Assembly (NCBI RefSeq): GCF_000426585.1
Contig: NZ_AUFQ01000001.1
Coordinates: 310,001 to 374,000, forward strand
Length of the DNA: 64,000 nucleotides
Source of the DNA: Segatella baroniae DSM 16972 = JCM 13447
Lineage (GTDB): Bacteria; Bacteroidota; Bacteroidia; Bacteroidales; Bacteroidaceae
Direction: 5' to 3'
Part shown: positions 1 to 8,867 of the stretch, piece after piece
How the letters are laid out: every line of letters starts with the position of its first letter
Numbering within the stretch: position 1 is the first letter of the stretch
Program-made: the position numbers and the translations under genes
The notes under the pieces: model-generated
Told to the model about the DNA's origin: nothing
Databases searched by the model: none
Seen by the model: the letters and a program-made list of their open reading frames with translations, nothing else

Positions 1-582
1 CATGGTGTAGGCCCAGTCGCAGCCGAACTTTTCCACATCGAAATGATGGGCGCCCCTACCGATTTCCTCGTCGGGATTGAACCCCACACGAATGTCTCCG
101 TGCTTGATTTCGTCATGGTCGCGCAGATAGCACATGGCCTGGACAATCTCCGCAATGCCGGCTTTGTCGTCCGCGCCCAGCAATGTGGTGCCGTCGGTCA
201 CGATCAAGTCTTCACCCACATGCTCCTTCAGTTCGGGAAACTTCTCCACCGACGTCACGATGCCGTCGCCCAGCACGATGTCCTTGCCGTCGTAATTGCG
301 TATGATGCGGGCCTTGACGTCCTTTCCGCTGGCGTCGGGGCTGGTGTCGTAGTGTGAAATGAAGCCGATGGTCGGCGTTTTCTTTTTCGTATTTGACTTC
401 AACGTGGCGTAGATGTATCCCATCTCGTCCATCTCCACGTCTGCCAAACCTTCGTCCTGAAGCTCCTTGGCAAGGTACTTGGCAAATTCCAACTGCTTGG
501 CTGTACTGGGCACACGCTCCGAATCCTCGCTCGATTGTGTGTCAAACTTGGTGTAATTGATAAATCTTTCCGTAAGATCCAT
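1..582 (-). CDS. pepT: Peptidase T (tripeptide aminopeptidase), 3' end outside the window
   Basis: The minus strand reads a 194-codon open frame from an ATG at 582 to the window edge without a stop. The protein starts [20 protein letters not shown] and later shows [28 protein letters not shown] and [15 protein letters not shown]. These are the zinc-binding and catalytic blocks of M20 family tripeptidase T, a cytoplasmic enzyme that removes the N-terminal residue from tripeptides. The visible part covers the N-terminal half of the catalytic domain; the dimerisation domain and last metal ligands lie beyond base 1. A TAnnTTTG box at 612-619 gives a leader of roughly 20 nt. No frameshift is seen. 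Confidence 0.93.
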   Translation of the reverse strand, partial: MDLTERFINYTKFDTQSSEDSERVPSTAKQLEFAKYLAKELQDEGLADVEMDEMGYIYATLKSNTKKKTPTIGFISHYDTSPDASGKDVKARIIRNYDGKDIVLGDGIVTSVEKFPELKEHVGEDLIVTDGTTLLGADDKAGIAEIVQAMCYLRDHDEIKHGDIRVGFNPDEEIGRGAHHFDVEKFGCDWAYTM

Positions 583-611
583 ATTCAAAAGCAATATAAT
601 TGTTATACTTG

Positions 612-619
612 CAAATGTA
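612..619 (-). promoter_or_regulatory. -7 box (TACATTTG) for the peptidase T gene
   Basis: Read on the minus strand the bases are TACATTTG, matching the Bacteroidota sigma-ABfr -7 consensus TAnnTTTG. The expected start site, 6 to 8 nt downstream, lies near 605, about 23 nt before the ATG. No clear -33 element was identified. Confidence 0.6.
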
Positions 620-730
620 CGTAAAAAAACAATCCGAACAAAATACACAAGCCTTGTTTAACATAAAAAGCAATGAAGTCCACGCTCCATTGCTCTCTAT
701 CGCTGCATTTGCTTTCATGTCATCGGCCCC

Positions 731-2545
731 TCATCGGGGTTCTTCCACCTTGCCGACCTGCCGGAGTCCATTCACGGGGTTGTTGGTCGTGATGAAATCC
801 ACACCGGCTTCGATGAAATGCTTGATGTCATCGGGCTTGTTCACCGTCCACACGTTGACGGTCATGCCCAATTCGTGACACCGGCGAATCCATTCGGGGT
901 GCTGCTTCAGCACCTTGTAGTGGTAGTCAATGCCGTTGCATCCCCACGATTTCACCTCGTCGGGTGTCGCGTCACCGTTCAGATAGGCGATGTTGGCCCC
1001 CTTCAGCTTCCCGGCCAACCGCCGGCAGACGTTCTTGCTGAAAGAGATGTAGTCCACGCGGTCGGCTATGCCCGAAGCCTTCACTGCCTTCAGAGCCTCA
1101 TCCACACAAACGTTCTCGCGCTTCTCCGACTTGTGTCGCTTGATTTCCAACACCAAACGGGTCGTGCAACTCTTGCCGGCTGCCAGATATTCGTGCAACA
1201 ACGGGCGGCGTTCGCCATTGACCAGCTTGCGGTCGACGATGTCTTTCCACTTGGAGTCCTCGATGACGAGTTCGTCGATAGTATCGTCGTGGTTGACCAC
1301 CAGCTTGCCGTCGGCCGTCACATGAATGTCGAATTCAGAACCATAAGTATGGATGCTGTCGGCCTTCACCAGCGAAGCGATTGAGTTCTGGGCGCTTCCC
1401 GCCACGTCCCAATAGCCCCGGTGGGCGATGATCTTCGGGCCGACGATGGCTCTCAGCGCCTTGGTGTAGGCCTGGGCGTAAATCATCGAACCGATGTCGT
1501 TGGGATGAACGCCTTCGATCATGCCGTCTTCGGTCAGGTCGAGCTGGTCGTGTGTCAGCAGATACAGGTTGGCCACGCCCGCTTGCTTCAACTTCCTGTA
1601 GGCTTCGCGCAGTGCTTTGTTGCCACGCTCATAGGGCCGGTAGGCTCCGGCGTGCATCACGCTGTCGCTCAGTTCGTGGTTTTCCACCAGCAGGATGGGC
1701 GCGGCGGTCTTCCGACGCAGCAGTCTCACGCCTTCCAAAGCCCTGCTTTCGACGGTCGCGGCGTCCAGGCTCCAGGAGTTGGGTATCGGATCTACCACGT
1801 AGGCCTCGGCGTCGATCTCGGCAAGGGCCTTGAACAGCTCCGGCTCCATGTAGCAGCTACCCGAGAAACCCAGGTTGACGAAGGGCTTGTGAAGGGCTCG
1901 CGCCGCAATGTTGGTGATGGCCAGGCCGGGACGCGATGGCGAAGCGCCCTGGATGATGCTGCTTCCATAGACCACGATGGGCTTCTCCACGGTCTCGGCA
2001 GGCGACTTGAACCGCACGACGCAGCCGTCGTCCACACCCACTTCGAGCCATTTCACGATGTTGTAATTCGGCAGATACAGCTCATACTCCATGTTTCCTT
2101 TCACGTTCAGGCCCTTGTAGACAGAAGCCAAGGTGTCTTTCGTAGTCTTTCCAAAGGAATAGTTCATGCGGTTGCCTATCCAATGATAGCGATTGTCGAC
2201 CGTTCGGGCGTAGAGGTCGACACCCGACGTATTGATGTCGGACATGTTGTGCAGGTCTCTCACCTCCGCCAGCCCATACCTTATATATATATTCCTGGCG
2301 TCGGTGACAAACCTGACCGAAAGTCCGCTGCTGTTGCGTGCCAACTCCCGGACCGCTTCGGGCACAACCGCCTGCAACCGCTCGGGCAGTCGGTCGTAAC
2401 GCTTTCCAATCTCCGCGTTCCACGCCCGCCCGAACACGGCGGGAACGTCGCCGCTCATCGGACTGAACCACTTAGTCTGGGCAGACAATGCCGACGATAG
2501 GACCAAACCTAAAACAACAAGAATCGTTCGTGTTTTCATTATCAT
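731..2545 (-). CDS. Exported SGNH hydrolase fused to a glycerophosphodiester phosphodiesterase domain
   Basis: This 604-residue protein has an N-terminal signal peptide (cleavage after about residue 22; an alternative ATG lies two codons in, at 2539). Residues about 25-185 form a beta-rich N-terminal domain of the type found before SGNH hydrolases. Residues 190-370 are an SGNH/GDSL hydrolase with block I YGSSIIQG (about 193-200) and the terminal GVHPND motif (345-350) carrying the catalytic Asp/His region. From residue 372 a complete GDPD TIM barrel follows: AHRG (374-377), EFDIHVTADGKLVVNHD and a closing VWTVNKPDDIKHFIEAGVDFITTNNP. It probably acts in the periplasm on acylated or glycerophosphoryl substrates. 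The substrate is unknown; the domain calls are firm. Confidence 0.88.
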   Translation of the reverse strand: MIMKTRTILVVLGLVLSSALSAQTKWFSPMSGDVPAVFGRAWNAEIGKRYDRLPERLQAVVPEAVRELARNSSGLSVRFVTDARNIYIRYGLAEVRDLHNMSDINTSGVDLYARTVDNRYHWIGNRMNYSFGKTTKDTLASVYKGLNVKGNMEYELYLPNYNIVKWLEVGVDDGCVVRFKSPAETVEKPIVVYGSSIIQGASPSRPGLAITNIAARALHKPFVNLGFSGSCYMEPELFKALAEIDAEAYVVDPIPNSWSLDAATVESRALEGVRLLRRKTAAPILLVENHELSDSVMHAGAYRPYERGNKALREAYRKLKQAGVANLYLLTHDQLDLTEDGMIEGVHPNDIGSMIYAQAYTKALRAIVGPKIIAHRGYWDVAGSAQNSIASLVKADSIHTYGSEFDIHVTADGKLVVNHDDTIDELVIEDSKWKDIVDRKLVNGERRPLLHEYLAAGKSCTTRLVLEIKRHKSEKRENVCVDEALKAVKASGIADRVDYISFSKNVCRRLAGKLKGANIAYLNGDATPDEVKSWGCNGIDYHYKVLKQHPEWIRRCHELGMTVNVWTVNKPDDIKHFIEAGVDFITTNNPVNGLRQVGKVEEPR

Positions 2546-2578
2546 AATGCTTTTAATTGGTGTTTTGTGTCAACGCTG

Positions 2579-2586
2579 CAAAAATA
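2579..2586 (-). promoter_or_regulatory. -7 box (TATTTTTG) for the SGNH-GDPD gene
   Basis: The minus strand reads TATTTTTG, which fits TAnnTTTG. The predicted start near 2572 gives a leader of about 27 nt before the ATG at 2545. Confidence 0.55.
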
Positions 2587-2782
2587 CAATTAATATTTCA
2601 TTCCGAAAAGGAATCGAATCATTTTGTAACAACAAAGCGTTCTTTCCATTCTTTGCCTGCCACGGCCCTGCCATCGCCCAGCCCCGCCACCCGTCTGCTG
2701 CGGTTTACTCTTGCAGGAAACGGCTTGCGACAGGCTTCCGGCAAAGCTTTCCTTCGCTTGCGACGGCCCGCGTGCAGCGCAA

Positions 2783-2908
2783 TGCAGGCCGACCACTTTT
2801 CAAAAGCTGCACGATCGGCGTGCAAAAGGACTGCTTTCATCATGCAAAAGGGCCGCTTTTACAATGTAAAAAGGTTGCTTTTCAAAGCCAACGGGGCAGC
2901 TTTTCAAA
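2783..2908. repeat. 22-bp tandem repeat array A (intergenic)
   Basis: Five recognisable units lie in the 565-bp gap between divergent genes. Unit starts are 2783, then 2821, 2843, 2865 and 2887, the last four spaced exactly 22 bp with no spacers; 2805-2820 is a degenerate 16-bp stretch. The shared core is AAAAGGnCnGCTTTT, an imperfect palindrome (AAAG/CTTT arms), followed by CAAA or similar. Because 22 is not a multiple of three and bases vary freely, it is unlikely to be coding. The same period recurs at 11.5, 20.6 and 34.1 kb. Nothing else was recognised in the rest of the gap apart from the promoter at 2579. Confidence 0.85.
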
Positions 2909-3110
2909 ATCCATGGGGTTCATATCAAATAAAAGGCAGACGGCGGGCGGCGGTCTGCCGTTATTTTCCTATCTTCGCAAAAGATACTCGTGGAACGAAC
3001 CTTGATGGCCCTCGAGAGTTAAAATAAGCAAAAACACGGAAGCGTGTGCAGTCTTTCGAGCCCCCTCCACTCCTTGAATAAAAAGAAAGAGATATCTTGT
3101 TGAAATTCAC

Positions 3111-4802
3111 ATGATACAGATAGACGCCTGCAAAAGCGGGGACAAGGACGCCCTCGCAGAACTCTACACGACATACGCCCACAGACTTCTGGGCGTATGT
3201 CGCAACTATGTAAGGGACGAGGGGGCGGCGGAAGACATCCTGCACGACGCTTTCATCATCATCTTCACGGCAATCGGCGATTTGAAAGACGACTCGAAGC
3301 TGGAAGGATGGATGGTGACCATCGTGAGAAACCTGGCCTTGAAGTATCTTCAAAGCACGGAAAAACATGCCGTTCCCTTGTCGAACGTCGACTTGGAAAT
3401 CCAGGAGAGGGCGGATGAAGAGCGGCAGCGCGTGGAGCTGGGGCTGTTGCTGTCGGCCATCGACCGTCTGCCGGCGGGCAACAGGGAGGTTTTCAAACTC
3501 TCGGTCCTTGACGGCCTGTCGCACAAGGAAATCGGCGCGCTGCTCGGCATTCATCCCCACAGCTCCTCTTCGCAGCTGTTCAGGGCAAAGAAAATGCTGC
3601 GCGCCATGTTGCGCGACTACTGGACGCTGCTCCTGTTGCCGATGTTGATTCCCTTGTATGTCTATTTCACGAAGAGAAACCGGCATGCGGGCGACTCCGA
3701 AGACAAGCTGACGACGGCTGAAGTGCGCAGAAGTCGACCGAAGAAAGCCCGCAAGGCGGACGGCACGCCTGTGGAGCGGCAACCGCAATACGGCGTTCCG
3801 GCCGCCACCCGGCGGGTCGGCAGCGGGTCGGCGAGCGTCGAGGGGGGCGTGGCGAAGTACCATCCGCCGGTCGGCGTGGACAGTTTGGGCGGAGAAAGCC
3901 TTACGATGGCTTTCAACGCGGACTCCTTGCGGCTGCGCGTGCCCCCCGGCCTCGACACAGAAGACTCGCTGTTCCGCCTGCCACGATTATCCGAAGGCAC
4001 GCTGACGGCCCTGAACAAGAACGCGATTCCAGGCACAAGCCCCCGAAAGAGCTATCCGTGGACGTTCAATTTCGGTTACGCGTCCAATGCCGGAGCACAT
4101 GGAGCGTTGGCCAACCTGGACTATCTCTCCGTGGTGGATTACGCCAATGGCGGCGTGGCGGCCAAGCTCTACACCTGGAACGACTACATGGACTACATGA
4201 ACAGGAACGCCGCCTTGATGGATTCCGTCGAGCGGGCGAAGCTGGCTTATATAGCGAAGAACAACATGACGGATGGCGATAGAGCGTTGAACGAGACCGC
4301 GCATCACGACCGCCCGAAGACCTTTGGCCTCGCGCTCAACAAGCAGTTGAGCCGTCATTGGACTTTCGGAACGGGCCTGACATACACCCGCTTGAAGTCG
4401 GAGTTTGTGAGTGAGTATCATAAAGCGGAACTTCGGAAAGTCCAGAAGATAGATTATGTGGGCATACCGCTGCGTCTGACCTACCGGCTGTGGGCCAAGG
4501 GGCGGCTCAACGCCTACGCCACGGGCGGCATGACCTTTGAACTGCCCGTCCGCAGTTCGCTCCGCAAGAACTATATCGTCACGGCCGACTCGTCATACAC
4601 GCTGCGGGGCGACGTCAAAGCACGCCACCAGTGGTCTGTCAACTTCGGTGTCGGCGTGCAGTACAAGGTCTTCAAGCCGTTCAGCCTGTATCTGGAGCCG
4701 GGCATGTCCTACTACTTCGGCAACGGCAGCGGCCTTGAAACCTATCGCACGGAGCACCCGTTCATGCTGACGGTGCCCTTCGGCCTGCGCATCACGTGGT
4801 AG
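3111..4802 (+). CDS. ECF sigma factor - transmembrane segment - outer-membrane beta-barrel fusion
   Basis: One uninterrupted 563-codon frame. Residues 1-165 are a sigma-70 ECF factor: region 2 contains ILHDAFIIIFTAI and WMVTIVRNLALKYLQ, region 4 contains LPAGNREVFKLSVLDGLSHKEIGALLG followed by a helix that would contact the -35 region. Residues about 171-186 (WTLLLLPMLIPLYVYF) form one hydrophobic membrane helix followed by basic residues. A low-complexity, proline- and charge-rich linker spans about 190-310. Residues about 311-563 look like an outer-membrane beta-barrel (PF13568-like) with alternating strands and the C-terminal FGLRITW typical of barrel ends. How such a protein is placed in the envelope is unclear; a cell-surface-signalled sigma factor is an inference. 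No separate anti-sigma gene is adjacent. Confidence 0.85.
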   Translation: MIQIDACKSGDKDALAELYTTYAHRLLGVCRNYVRDEGAAEDILHDAFIIIFTAIGDLKDDSKLEGWMVTIVRNLALKYLQSTEKHAVPLSNVDLEIQERADEERQRVELGLLLSAIDRLPAGNREVFKLSVLDGLSHKEIGALLGIHPHSSSSQLFRAKKMLRAMLRDYWTLLLLPMLIPLYVYFTKRNRHAGDSEDKLTTAEVRRSRPKKARKADGTPVERQPQYGVPAATRRVGSGSASVEGGVAKYHPPVGVDSLGGESLTMAFNADSLRLRVPPGLDTEDSLFRLPRLSEGTLTALNKNAIPGTSPRKSYPWTFNFGYASNAGAHGALANLDYLSVVDYANGGVAAKLYTWNDYMDYMNRNAALMDSVERAKLAYIAKNNMTDGDRALNETAHHDRPKTFGLALNKQLSRHWTFGTGLTYTRLKSEFVSEYHKAELRKVQKIDYVGIPLRLTYRLWAKGRLNAYATGGMTFELPVRSSLRKNYIVTADSSYTLRGDVKARHQWSVNFGVGVQYKVFKPFSLYLEPGMSYYFGNGSGLETYRTEHPFMLTVPFGLRITW

Positions 4803-4808
4803 CGGAAT

Positions 4809-4836
4809 GTGGGCGCACGGCAAGAAAGTCGCCCAC
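4809..4836 (+). terminator. Hairpin after the sigma/barrel gene
   Basis: GTGGGCG at 4809-4815 pairs with CGCCCAC at 4830-4836, only a few bases after the stop codon, and a T-rich stretch follows further downstream. It is likely a terminator or attenuator between this gene and the radical SAM gene. Confidence 0.5.
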
Positions 4837-4892
4837 TCCGTGCAGTCTTTTCATGTTTTTCGTCTCTTTGTGATAAAAGACGAACCTGAAAG

Positions 4893-5960
4893 ATGTACAG
4901 TATTTATGACTACATCCACAATGGAATCGTGTTTGTCAACAACATCGTACGCAAACGACACAAGGAACTCACCTCGCTGATGATTTATTCCACGACCAAC
5001 TGCCAATCGCGTTGCAAGCACTGTTCCATTTGGAAGAAGCCGAAGGAGAATTTAAGTTTGAGTGATATCATCCATATAATGGGCAGCAAGTGCGTCACAA
5101 GGCGCACGATGGTCGGGCTGGAGGGCGGAGAATTCATCCTGCATCCCGAATCCGAAGCGATATTGGGATGGTTTGATGCCCATCATCCCAACTATACGCT
5201 GCTGTCCAACTGCCTTGCGGCGGACAAGGTGATTGCTTCCGTGCGACGCCACCGGCCCAAACATCTGTATGTTTCGCTTGACGGCGACAGGCAAACCTAT
5301 CGCCACATGCGTGGAAGGGATGGGTATGACAAGGTCATCAAGGTGGTGGAAGCGTGCAAGGACATCGTGCCCACTTCGCTGATGTTCTGCCTTTCGCCCT
5401 GGAACTCGTTCGCGGACATGGAACATGTGATAGCCATTGCGGAGAAATATCACATCGACGTGCGCATCGGCATTTACAGCACGATGTCGTTTTTCGACAC
5501 GACAAAGGGATTGATGGCGGCCGACGACACGGACTTCATTCGACGGATACCCGCCTCCATCCATCGGACGGACGAGAATTTCGACTTCGTCGCCCTGTAT
5601 GACGAGTGGAAGAACGGCAGACTGAGGCTGCGGTGTCACAGTATTTTCAGCGAGTTGGTCATCCACTCGAATGGTGACGTGCCGCTATGTCAGAACTTGG
5701 ACGTGGTCTTGGGCAACATTCATGAGCACACGCTTGATGAGATTTTCAATTCAAAGAAGGCCTGTAAAGTTCAATGTAGCCATTCCAAGGAGTGCAACCG
5801 GTGCTGGATCAACTATCATCGGAAGTACGACATCATCCTGTTGAGGAACCTGGAGAAAGCCATTCCCAAACGTTTGATAGAGTTGTTCTACGGCAAATAC
5901 CAGTGGACAGACGACCGTCGCACCACCTACAGGAAGCATTTCAAGCACATAACCGCATAA
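4893..5960 (+). CDS. Radical SAM protein with SPASM-like C-terminus
   Basis: The 355-residue protein carries the radical SAM cluster motif as CQSRCKHC (about residues 38-45) inside TTNCQSRCKHCSIWKK. LEGGEF follows as the GGE motif that binds S-adenosylmethionine. The C-terminal third has a cysteine-rich region (CHSIFSELVIHSNGDVPLC, then CSHSKECNRCW) resembling a SPASM or twitch domain that binds an auxiliary Fe-S cluster. Such proteins modify peptides, sugars or cofactors; the substrate cannot be read here. It is followed after 9 bp by a Gfo/Idh oxidoreductase, suggesting co-transcription and a shared pathway. There is no obvious small precursor-peptide gene beside it. Confidence 0.82.
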   Translation: MYSIYDYIHNGIVFVNNIVRKRHKELTSLMIYSTTNCQSRCKHCSIWKKPKENLSLSDIIHIMGSKCVTRRTMVGLEGGEFILHPESEAILGWFDAHHPNYTLLSNCLAADKVIASVRRHRPKHLYVSLDGDRQTYRHMRGRDGYDKVIKVVEACKDIVPTSLMFCLSPWNSFADMEHVIAIAEKYHIDVRIGIYSTMSFFDTTKGLMAADDTDFIRRIPASIHRTDENFDFVALYDEWKNGRLRLRCHSIFSELVIHSNGDVPLCQNLDVVLGNIHEHTLDEIFNSKKACKVQCSHSKECNRCWINYHRKYDIILLRNLEKAIPKRLIELFYGKYQWTDDRRTTYRKHFKHITA

Positions 5961-5969
5961 CTAAACATC

Positions 5970-7037
5970 ATGGGACAATTGGACAACGTCATCGGCAGAT
6001 ATAAGAGGATGCGCAACATGAGGGATTTGAGCCTCATCTATACGCGTCAGTACGCGCTTGTGGGCATCGGCAGCCACTGTGTCGCCAACTTGTTGCCGGT
6101 CATCCACCATCTTCAGCTGCCACTGAAATACATCGGTTGTACGTCGGAGCGGAAGGCCGAACTGATTTCCGGCAAGTACAAGGGAGTCAAAGGCACCGCT
6201 TCCTTGCAGGAAATACTGGACGACGACACGGTGTCGGGCGTCTTTGTGGCCGCCAACCCGCACGCGCATTTCCTGCTGGCGAGCGAAGTGGTCAAAGCCG
6301 GCAAGTCCCTGTTCGTCGAGAAACCGCCTTGCCGGGACGAAAGGGAGTTGCGGTTGCTGGCGGACGCCGTCAAGTTGTATGGCCCAAGGCATGTGCTGGT
6401 GGGACTGCAAAGGCGCTTTGCGCCTGCCACCCGGATTCTTCAAGAGCGGCTGAAGGGTGCTGGCAGGCGGCATTACCACTACCGCTATCTGACAGGATTG
6501 TACCCGGAGGGCGACGCTTTGCTCGACCTGTTCATCCATCCGCTCGACTATGTCACCTTCCTCTTTGGCGAGGCAAGGGTGAAAACGGCTGACATGGTCG
6601 GCAGCAAGGACGGCGGCCGGACTTTGTTCCTCATCTTGGAACACCGCGATATGACCGGTATGCTGGAACTGTCGACGGACTATTCCTGGCAGAACGCGCA
6701 GGAACAGTTGAGCGTCAGCACGGACAAAGGCTTGTATGTATTGGACGGAATGGAGCAACTTGATTTCTTTCCACGACGCTCGGCGGTGTTCGGGATTCCG
6801 TTGGAGAAGGTCTTTCGACGCGATGTCGCCGCTGTCCATCTATATGGGAGAAACGCTTTTGTTCCGACATTGGGCAACAACCAACTTGTCTCGCAGGGCT
6901 TCTTCTCCGAAATCAAGACCTTTGCCGACAGGGTCGAAGGCAGGTGTGAGGACGACAACGCCTTCGGCTTTGAAAGCGTCGGGCCTGTCTATTCGCTCAT
7001 GTCGATGATAAAAGAGAAATGTATGGGCAAGAAATGA
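5970..7037 (+). CDS. Gfo/Idh/MocA family NAD(P)-dependent oxidoreductase
   Basis: A 355-residue protein with an N-terminal Rossmann fold (YALVGIGSHCVANLLPVI, about residues 26-43) and the family signature block SLFVEKPPC (about 113-121), equivalent to the EKP motif whose lysine lies near the nicotinamide. The remaining residues form the alpha/beta substrate domain. It probably oxidises or reduces a sugar or cyclitol. Starting 9 bp after the radical SAM gene, it likely shares its transcript. An N-terminal extension of about 25 residues precedes the nucleotide-binding fold. The specific substrate is not evident. Confidence 0.82.
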   Translation: MGQLDNVIGRYKRMRNMRDLSLIYTRQYALVGIGSHCVANLLPVIHHLQLPLKYIGCTSERKAELISGKYKGVKGTASLQEILDDDTVSGVFVAANPHAHFLLASEVVKAGKSLFVEKPPCRDERELRLLADAVKLYGPRHVLVGLQRRFAPATRILQERLKGAGRRHYHYRYLTGLYPEGDALLDLFIHPLDYVTFLFGEARVKTADMVGSKDGGRTLFLILEHRDMTGMLELSTDYSWQNAQEQLSVSTDKGLYVLDGMEQLDFFPRRSAVFGIPLEKVFRRDVAAVHLYGRNAFVPTLGNNQLVSQGFFSEIKTFADRVEGRCEDDNAFGFESVGPVYSLMSMIKEKCMGKK

Positions 7038-7085
7038 CTTGCAATCACGTTTATATAAATGACAACATACCAAATTCTTGTGTTT

Positions 7086-7616
7086 ATGAAAAAGATGTTT
7101 TATTGTCTGACATGCCTCTTGGGCTTGTCCGCCTGCTCGTCGGAGAACATTGCGCTCGACGCGATGAAGGTGTATGATGTGGCCAATTCCACTTGCAAGG
7201 TGACGCTTTCTCCAACGGAAACACGCCCTGATTTCTATTTGGAAAACAGCATGGGGCCGGCAAGCCTCGGCATGGAGCTGGGCAAAGACGGCGTCGTGCG
7301 CTGCACGCTTGAAGATGTGGAAGCCAATTGTGCCGTCAGAAAGATTCATGTAGACATTGCGCATCAGGGCAATCAGATTGTCCTTGTCGTGTATCACAAC
7401 CCTCTTGACGCGCTTGCCGATTGCTTCTGCAAGTATGATGTCAGCTTCAAGATGAGCCGACTGACGCCCGGCAGCTACAGCCTGCAAGTCTATTATGCCG
7501 ACCCGGCCATGAAATATGACAAGACCGGATTGGTATACAAGGGCGAAGTAGAGGTCGCTTTGGGAAAGACCGTCCGCGTTTCGCTGAAGCCGGGGGCTGT
7601 TCTTCCGGAGTCATGA
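7086..7616 (+). CDS. Putative lipoprotein of unknown function
   Basis: The frame is open from 7059, but the ATG at 7086 gives a clean lipoprotein signal, MKKMFYCLTCLLGLSAC, with the lipobox cysteine at residue 17. The mature part (about 160 residues) is mainly beta-strand in character and ends in a domain that could be Ig-like (SYSLQVYYADPAM ... KGEVEVALGKTVRVSLKPG). No family was recognised. It follows the oxidoreductase by about 50 bp in the same direction and precedes another lipoprotein, so it may belong to the same transcription unit. Confidence 0.7.
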   Translation: MKKMFYCLTCLLGLSACSSENIALDAMKVYDVANSTCKVTLSPTETRPDFYLENSMGPASLGMELGKDGVVRCTLEDVEANCAVRKIHVDIAHQGNQIVLVVYHNPLDALADCFCKYDVSFKMSRLTPGSYSLQVYYADPAMKYDKTGLVYKGEVEVALGKTVRVSLKPGAVLPES

Positions 7617-7679
7617 CCGCCCTACATCCTTCCCACCGCCCTTCATCCAAGAATAAACCGATTTGATTCTCTAAACAAA

Positions 7680-8693
7680 ATGACAATGAAAACCTTTCTT
7701 AAAGATTGCTTGCTCTTGTGTCTGCCGCTGTGTCTGTCCGTAGGTTGTACGGGGAGTGACGAAGAAAAGTCAACACCCAACGACGACCGCATGCAAATGG
7801 GTATCACGGCGGAGAACTTTCCCATTATCGACGGCTCCGATTCGACGACTCCCTTGCGTACCATGCTCGTATGTCGGCTCTTCGGTTTGGACTACAGTTG
7901 GGAGCGTCGCCCCTTTACTCCCAACCCCAACGAAGACCTGAAGATGGTCTGTCCGCGATGGAGTGACGAACAAGGCGTCATGCGGAGCCTGCTGCTGCAG
8001 AAAATGAAGACCAACAACACCCACGAATCTTTCATGAATCTCATCGACAATTCGGTGGAACTCATCGTCACGGCACGTGGCATTTCGCGCGACGAACAGG
8101 CCTATGCGCGGCAGAAAGGGGTCGAACTGGTGCAAAAGGCCGTTGCGCAAGACGCGCTCGTCTTCCTTGTCAATCCGAAAAACGTGGTGAAGACGCTCAC
8201 CAAAGAGCAGGTACGGAACATCTATACCGGGCAGATTGTCAACTGGAAAGAGGTGGGAGGCGCAGACGCACCCATCCAACCGTATGTCAGAAACGCCAAT
8301 TCAGGCAGTCAGGAGAAGTTCGAGACCATGGTCATGACAGGGCTTCAAGTCAAGAACTTCCCTGAAATGCAAGTCGGACGGACCATGCTTTCGCCCTATC
8401 AACAGCTCAAGGACGACGTAAACGGCATAGGATTCACGCCTTATTACTACTATCATGTCATCGTAGACAACCATACCACCCGCGCCATAGGCATTGATGG
8501 CGTCCAACCCAACGGCGAAACCATCCTCAACCACGCTTATCCTTACCATACTTATGTATATGTGGCGGTTCGGGCCGACCTGGACAGGCAGTCCAAGGCA
8601 TACCGGTTGTTCGAGTATCTCACGTCTCCGAAAGGTCAAAACATCGTGGTGGAAAGCGGATACCAGCCCCTTCCGCCGAAGGCCGTCGAATGA
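7680..8693 (+). CDS. PstS-like substrate-binding lipoprotein
   Basis: The 337-residue product begins with a lipoprotein signal ending in LCLSVGC. The body resembles the phosphate-binding protein superfamily: IIDGSDSTTPL (ligand-binding GS/T loop), LIVTARGISRDEQ, FLVNPKNVVKTLTKEQVRNIYTGQIVNWKEVGG and RNANSGSQEKFE are the characteristic PstS blocks. It would bind an oxyanion such as phosphate at the cell surface or in the periplasm. No pstCAB genes are adjacent, which is unusual for a dedicated transporter component; it may serve sensing or another uptake route. A second ATG two codons in (7686) is equally possible as start. Confidence 0.8.
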   Translation: MTMKTFLKDCLLLCLPLCLSVGCTGSDEEKSTPNDDRMQMGITAENFPIIDGSDSTTPLRTMLVCRLFGLDYSWERRPFTPNPNEDLKMVCPRWSDEQGVMRSLLLQKMKTNNTHESFMNLIDNSVELIVTARGISRDEQAYARQKGVELVQKAVAQDALVFLVNPKNVVKTLTKEQVRNIYTGQIVNWKEVGGADAPIQPYVRNANSGSQEKFETMVMTGLQVKNFPEMQVGRTMLSPYQQLKDDVNGIGFTPYYYYHVIVDNHTTRAIGIDGVQPNGETILNHAYPYHTYVYVAVRADLDRQSKAYRLFEYLTSPKGQNIVVESGYQPLPPKAVE

Positions 8694-8756
8694 CGCGGGC
8701 GCAACGCCACCCTTGGAATGTCCAAGGGCGCCGCTCATGCGATGAAAGGAAATGAA

Positions 8757-8787
8757 AAAGGCAACCGGCTGCATGCCGATTGCCTTT
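8757..8787 (-). terminator. Intrinsic terminator of the SRP RNA/tRNA-Thr unit
   Basis: On the minus strand AAAGGCAA-t-CGGC pairs with GCCG-g-TTGCCTTT across the loop ATGCA, followed by more T residues (TTTTTC overall). It sits 2 bp beyond the tRNA-Thr 3' end. Confidence 0.85.
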
Positions 8788-8789
8788 GA

Positions 8790-8862
8790 GCCTCTTGTCG
8801 GATTCGAACCAACGACCCCGAGATTACAAATCACGTGCTCTGGCCAACTGAGCTAAAGAGGC
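8790..8862 (-). tRNA. tRNA-Thr (anticodon TGT)
   Basis: A full cloverleaf can be drawn on the minus strand. The acceptor stem is GCCTCTT/AAGAGGC, the D arm contains AGCTCAGTTGG, and the anticodon loop TTTGTAA gives anticodon TGT (Thr, ACA codons) on a stem with one T-T mismatch. The T arm contains GGTTCGAATCC. Length is 73 nt with no encoded CCA. It lies 5 bp downstream of the SRP RNA and probably shares its transcript. Confidence 0.95.
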
Positions 8863-8867
8863 GGGGT

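Noticed and set aside
2547..3027. Overlapping short open frames in the gap before the sigma/barrel gene
   Set aside because: They read through the 22-bp array and have no protein features; the region is better explained as promoter plus repeat array.
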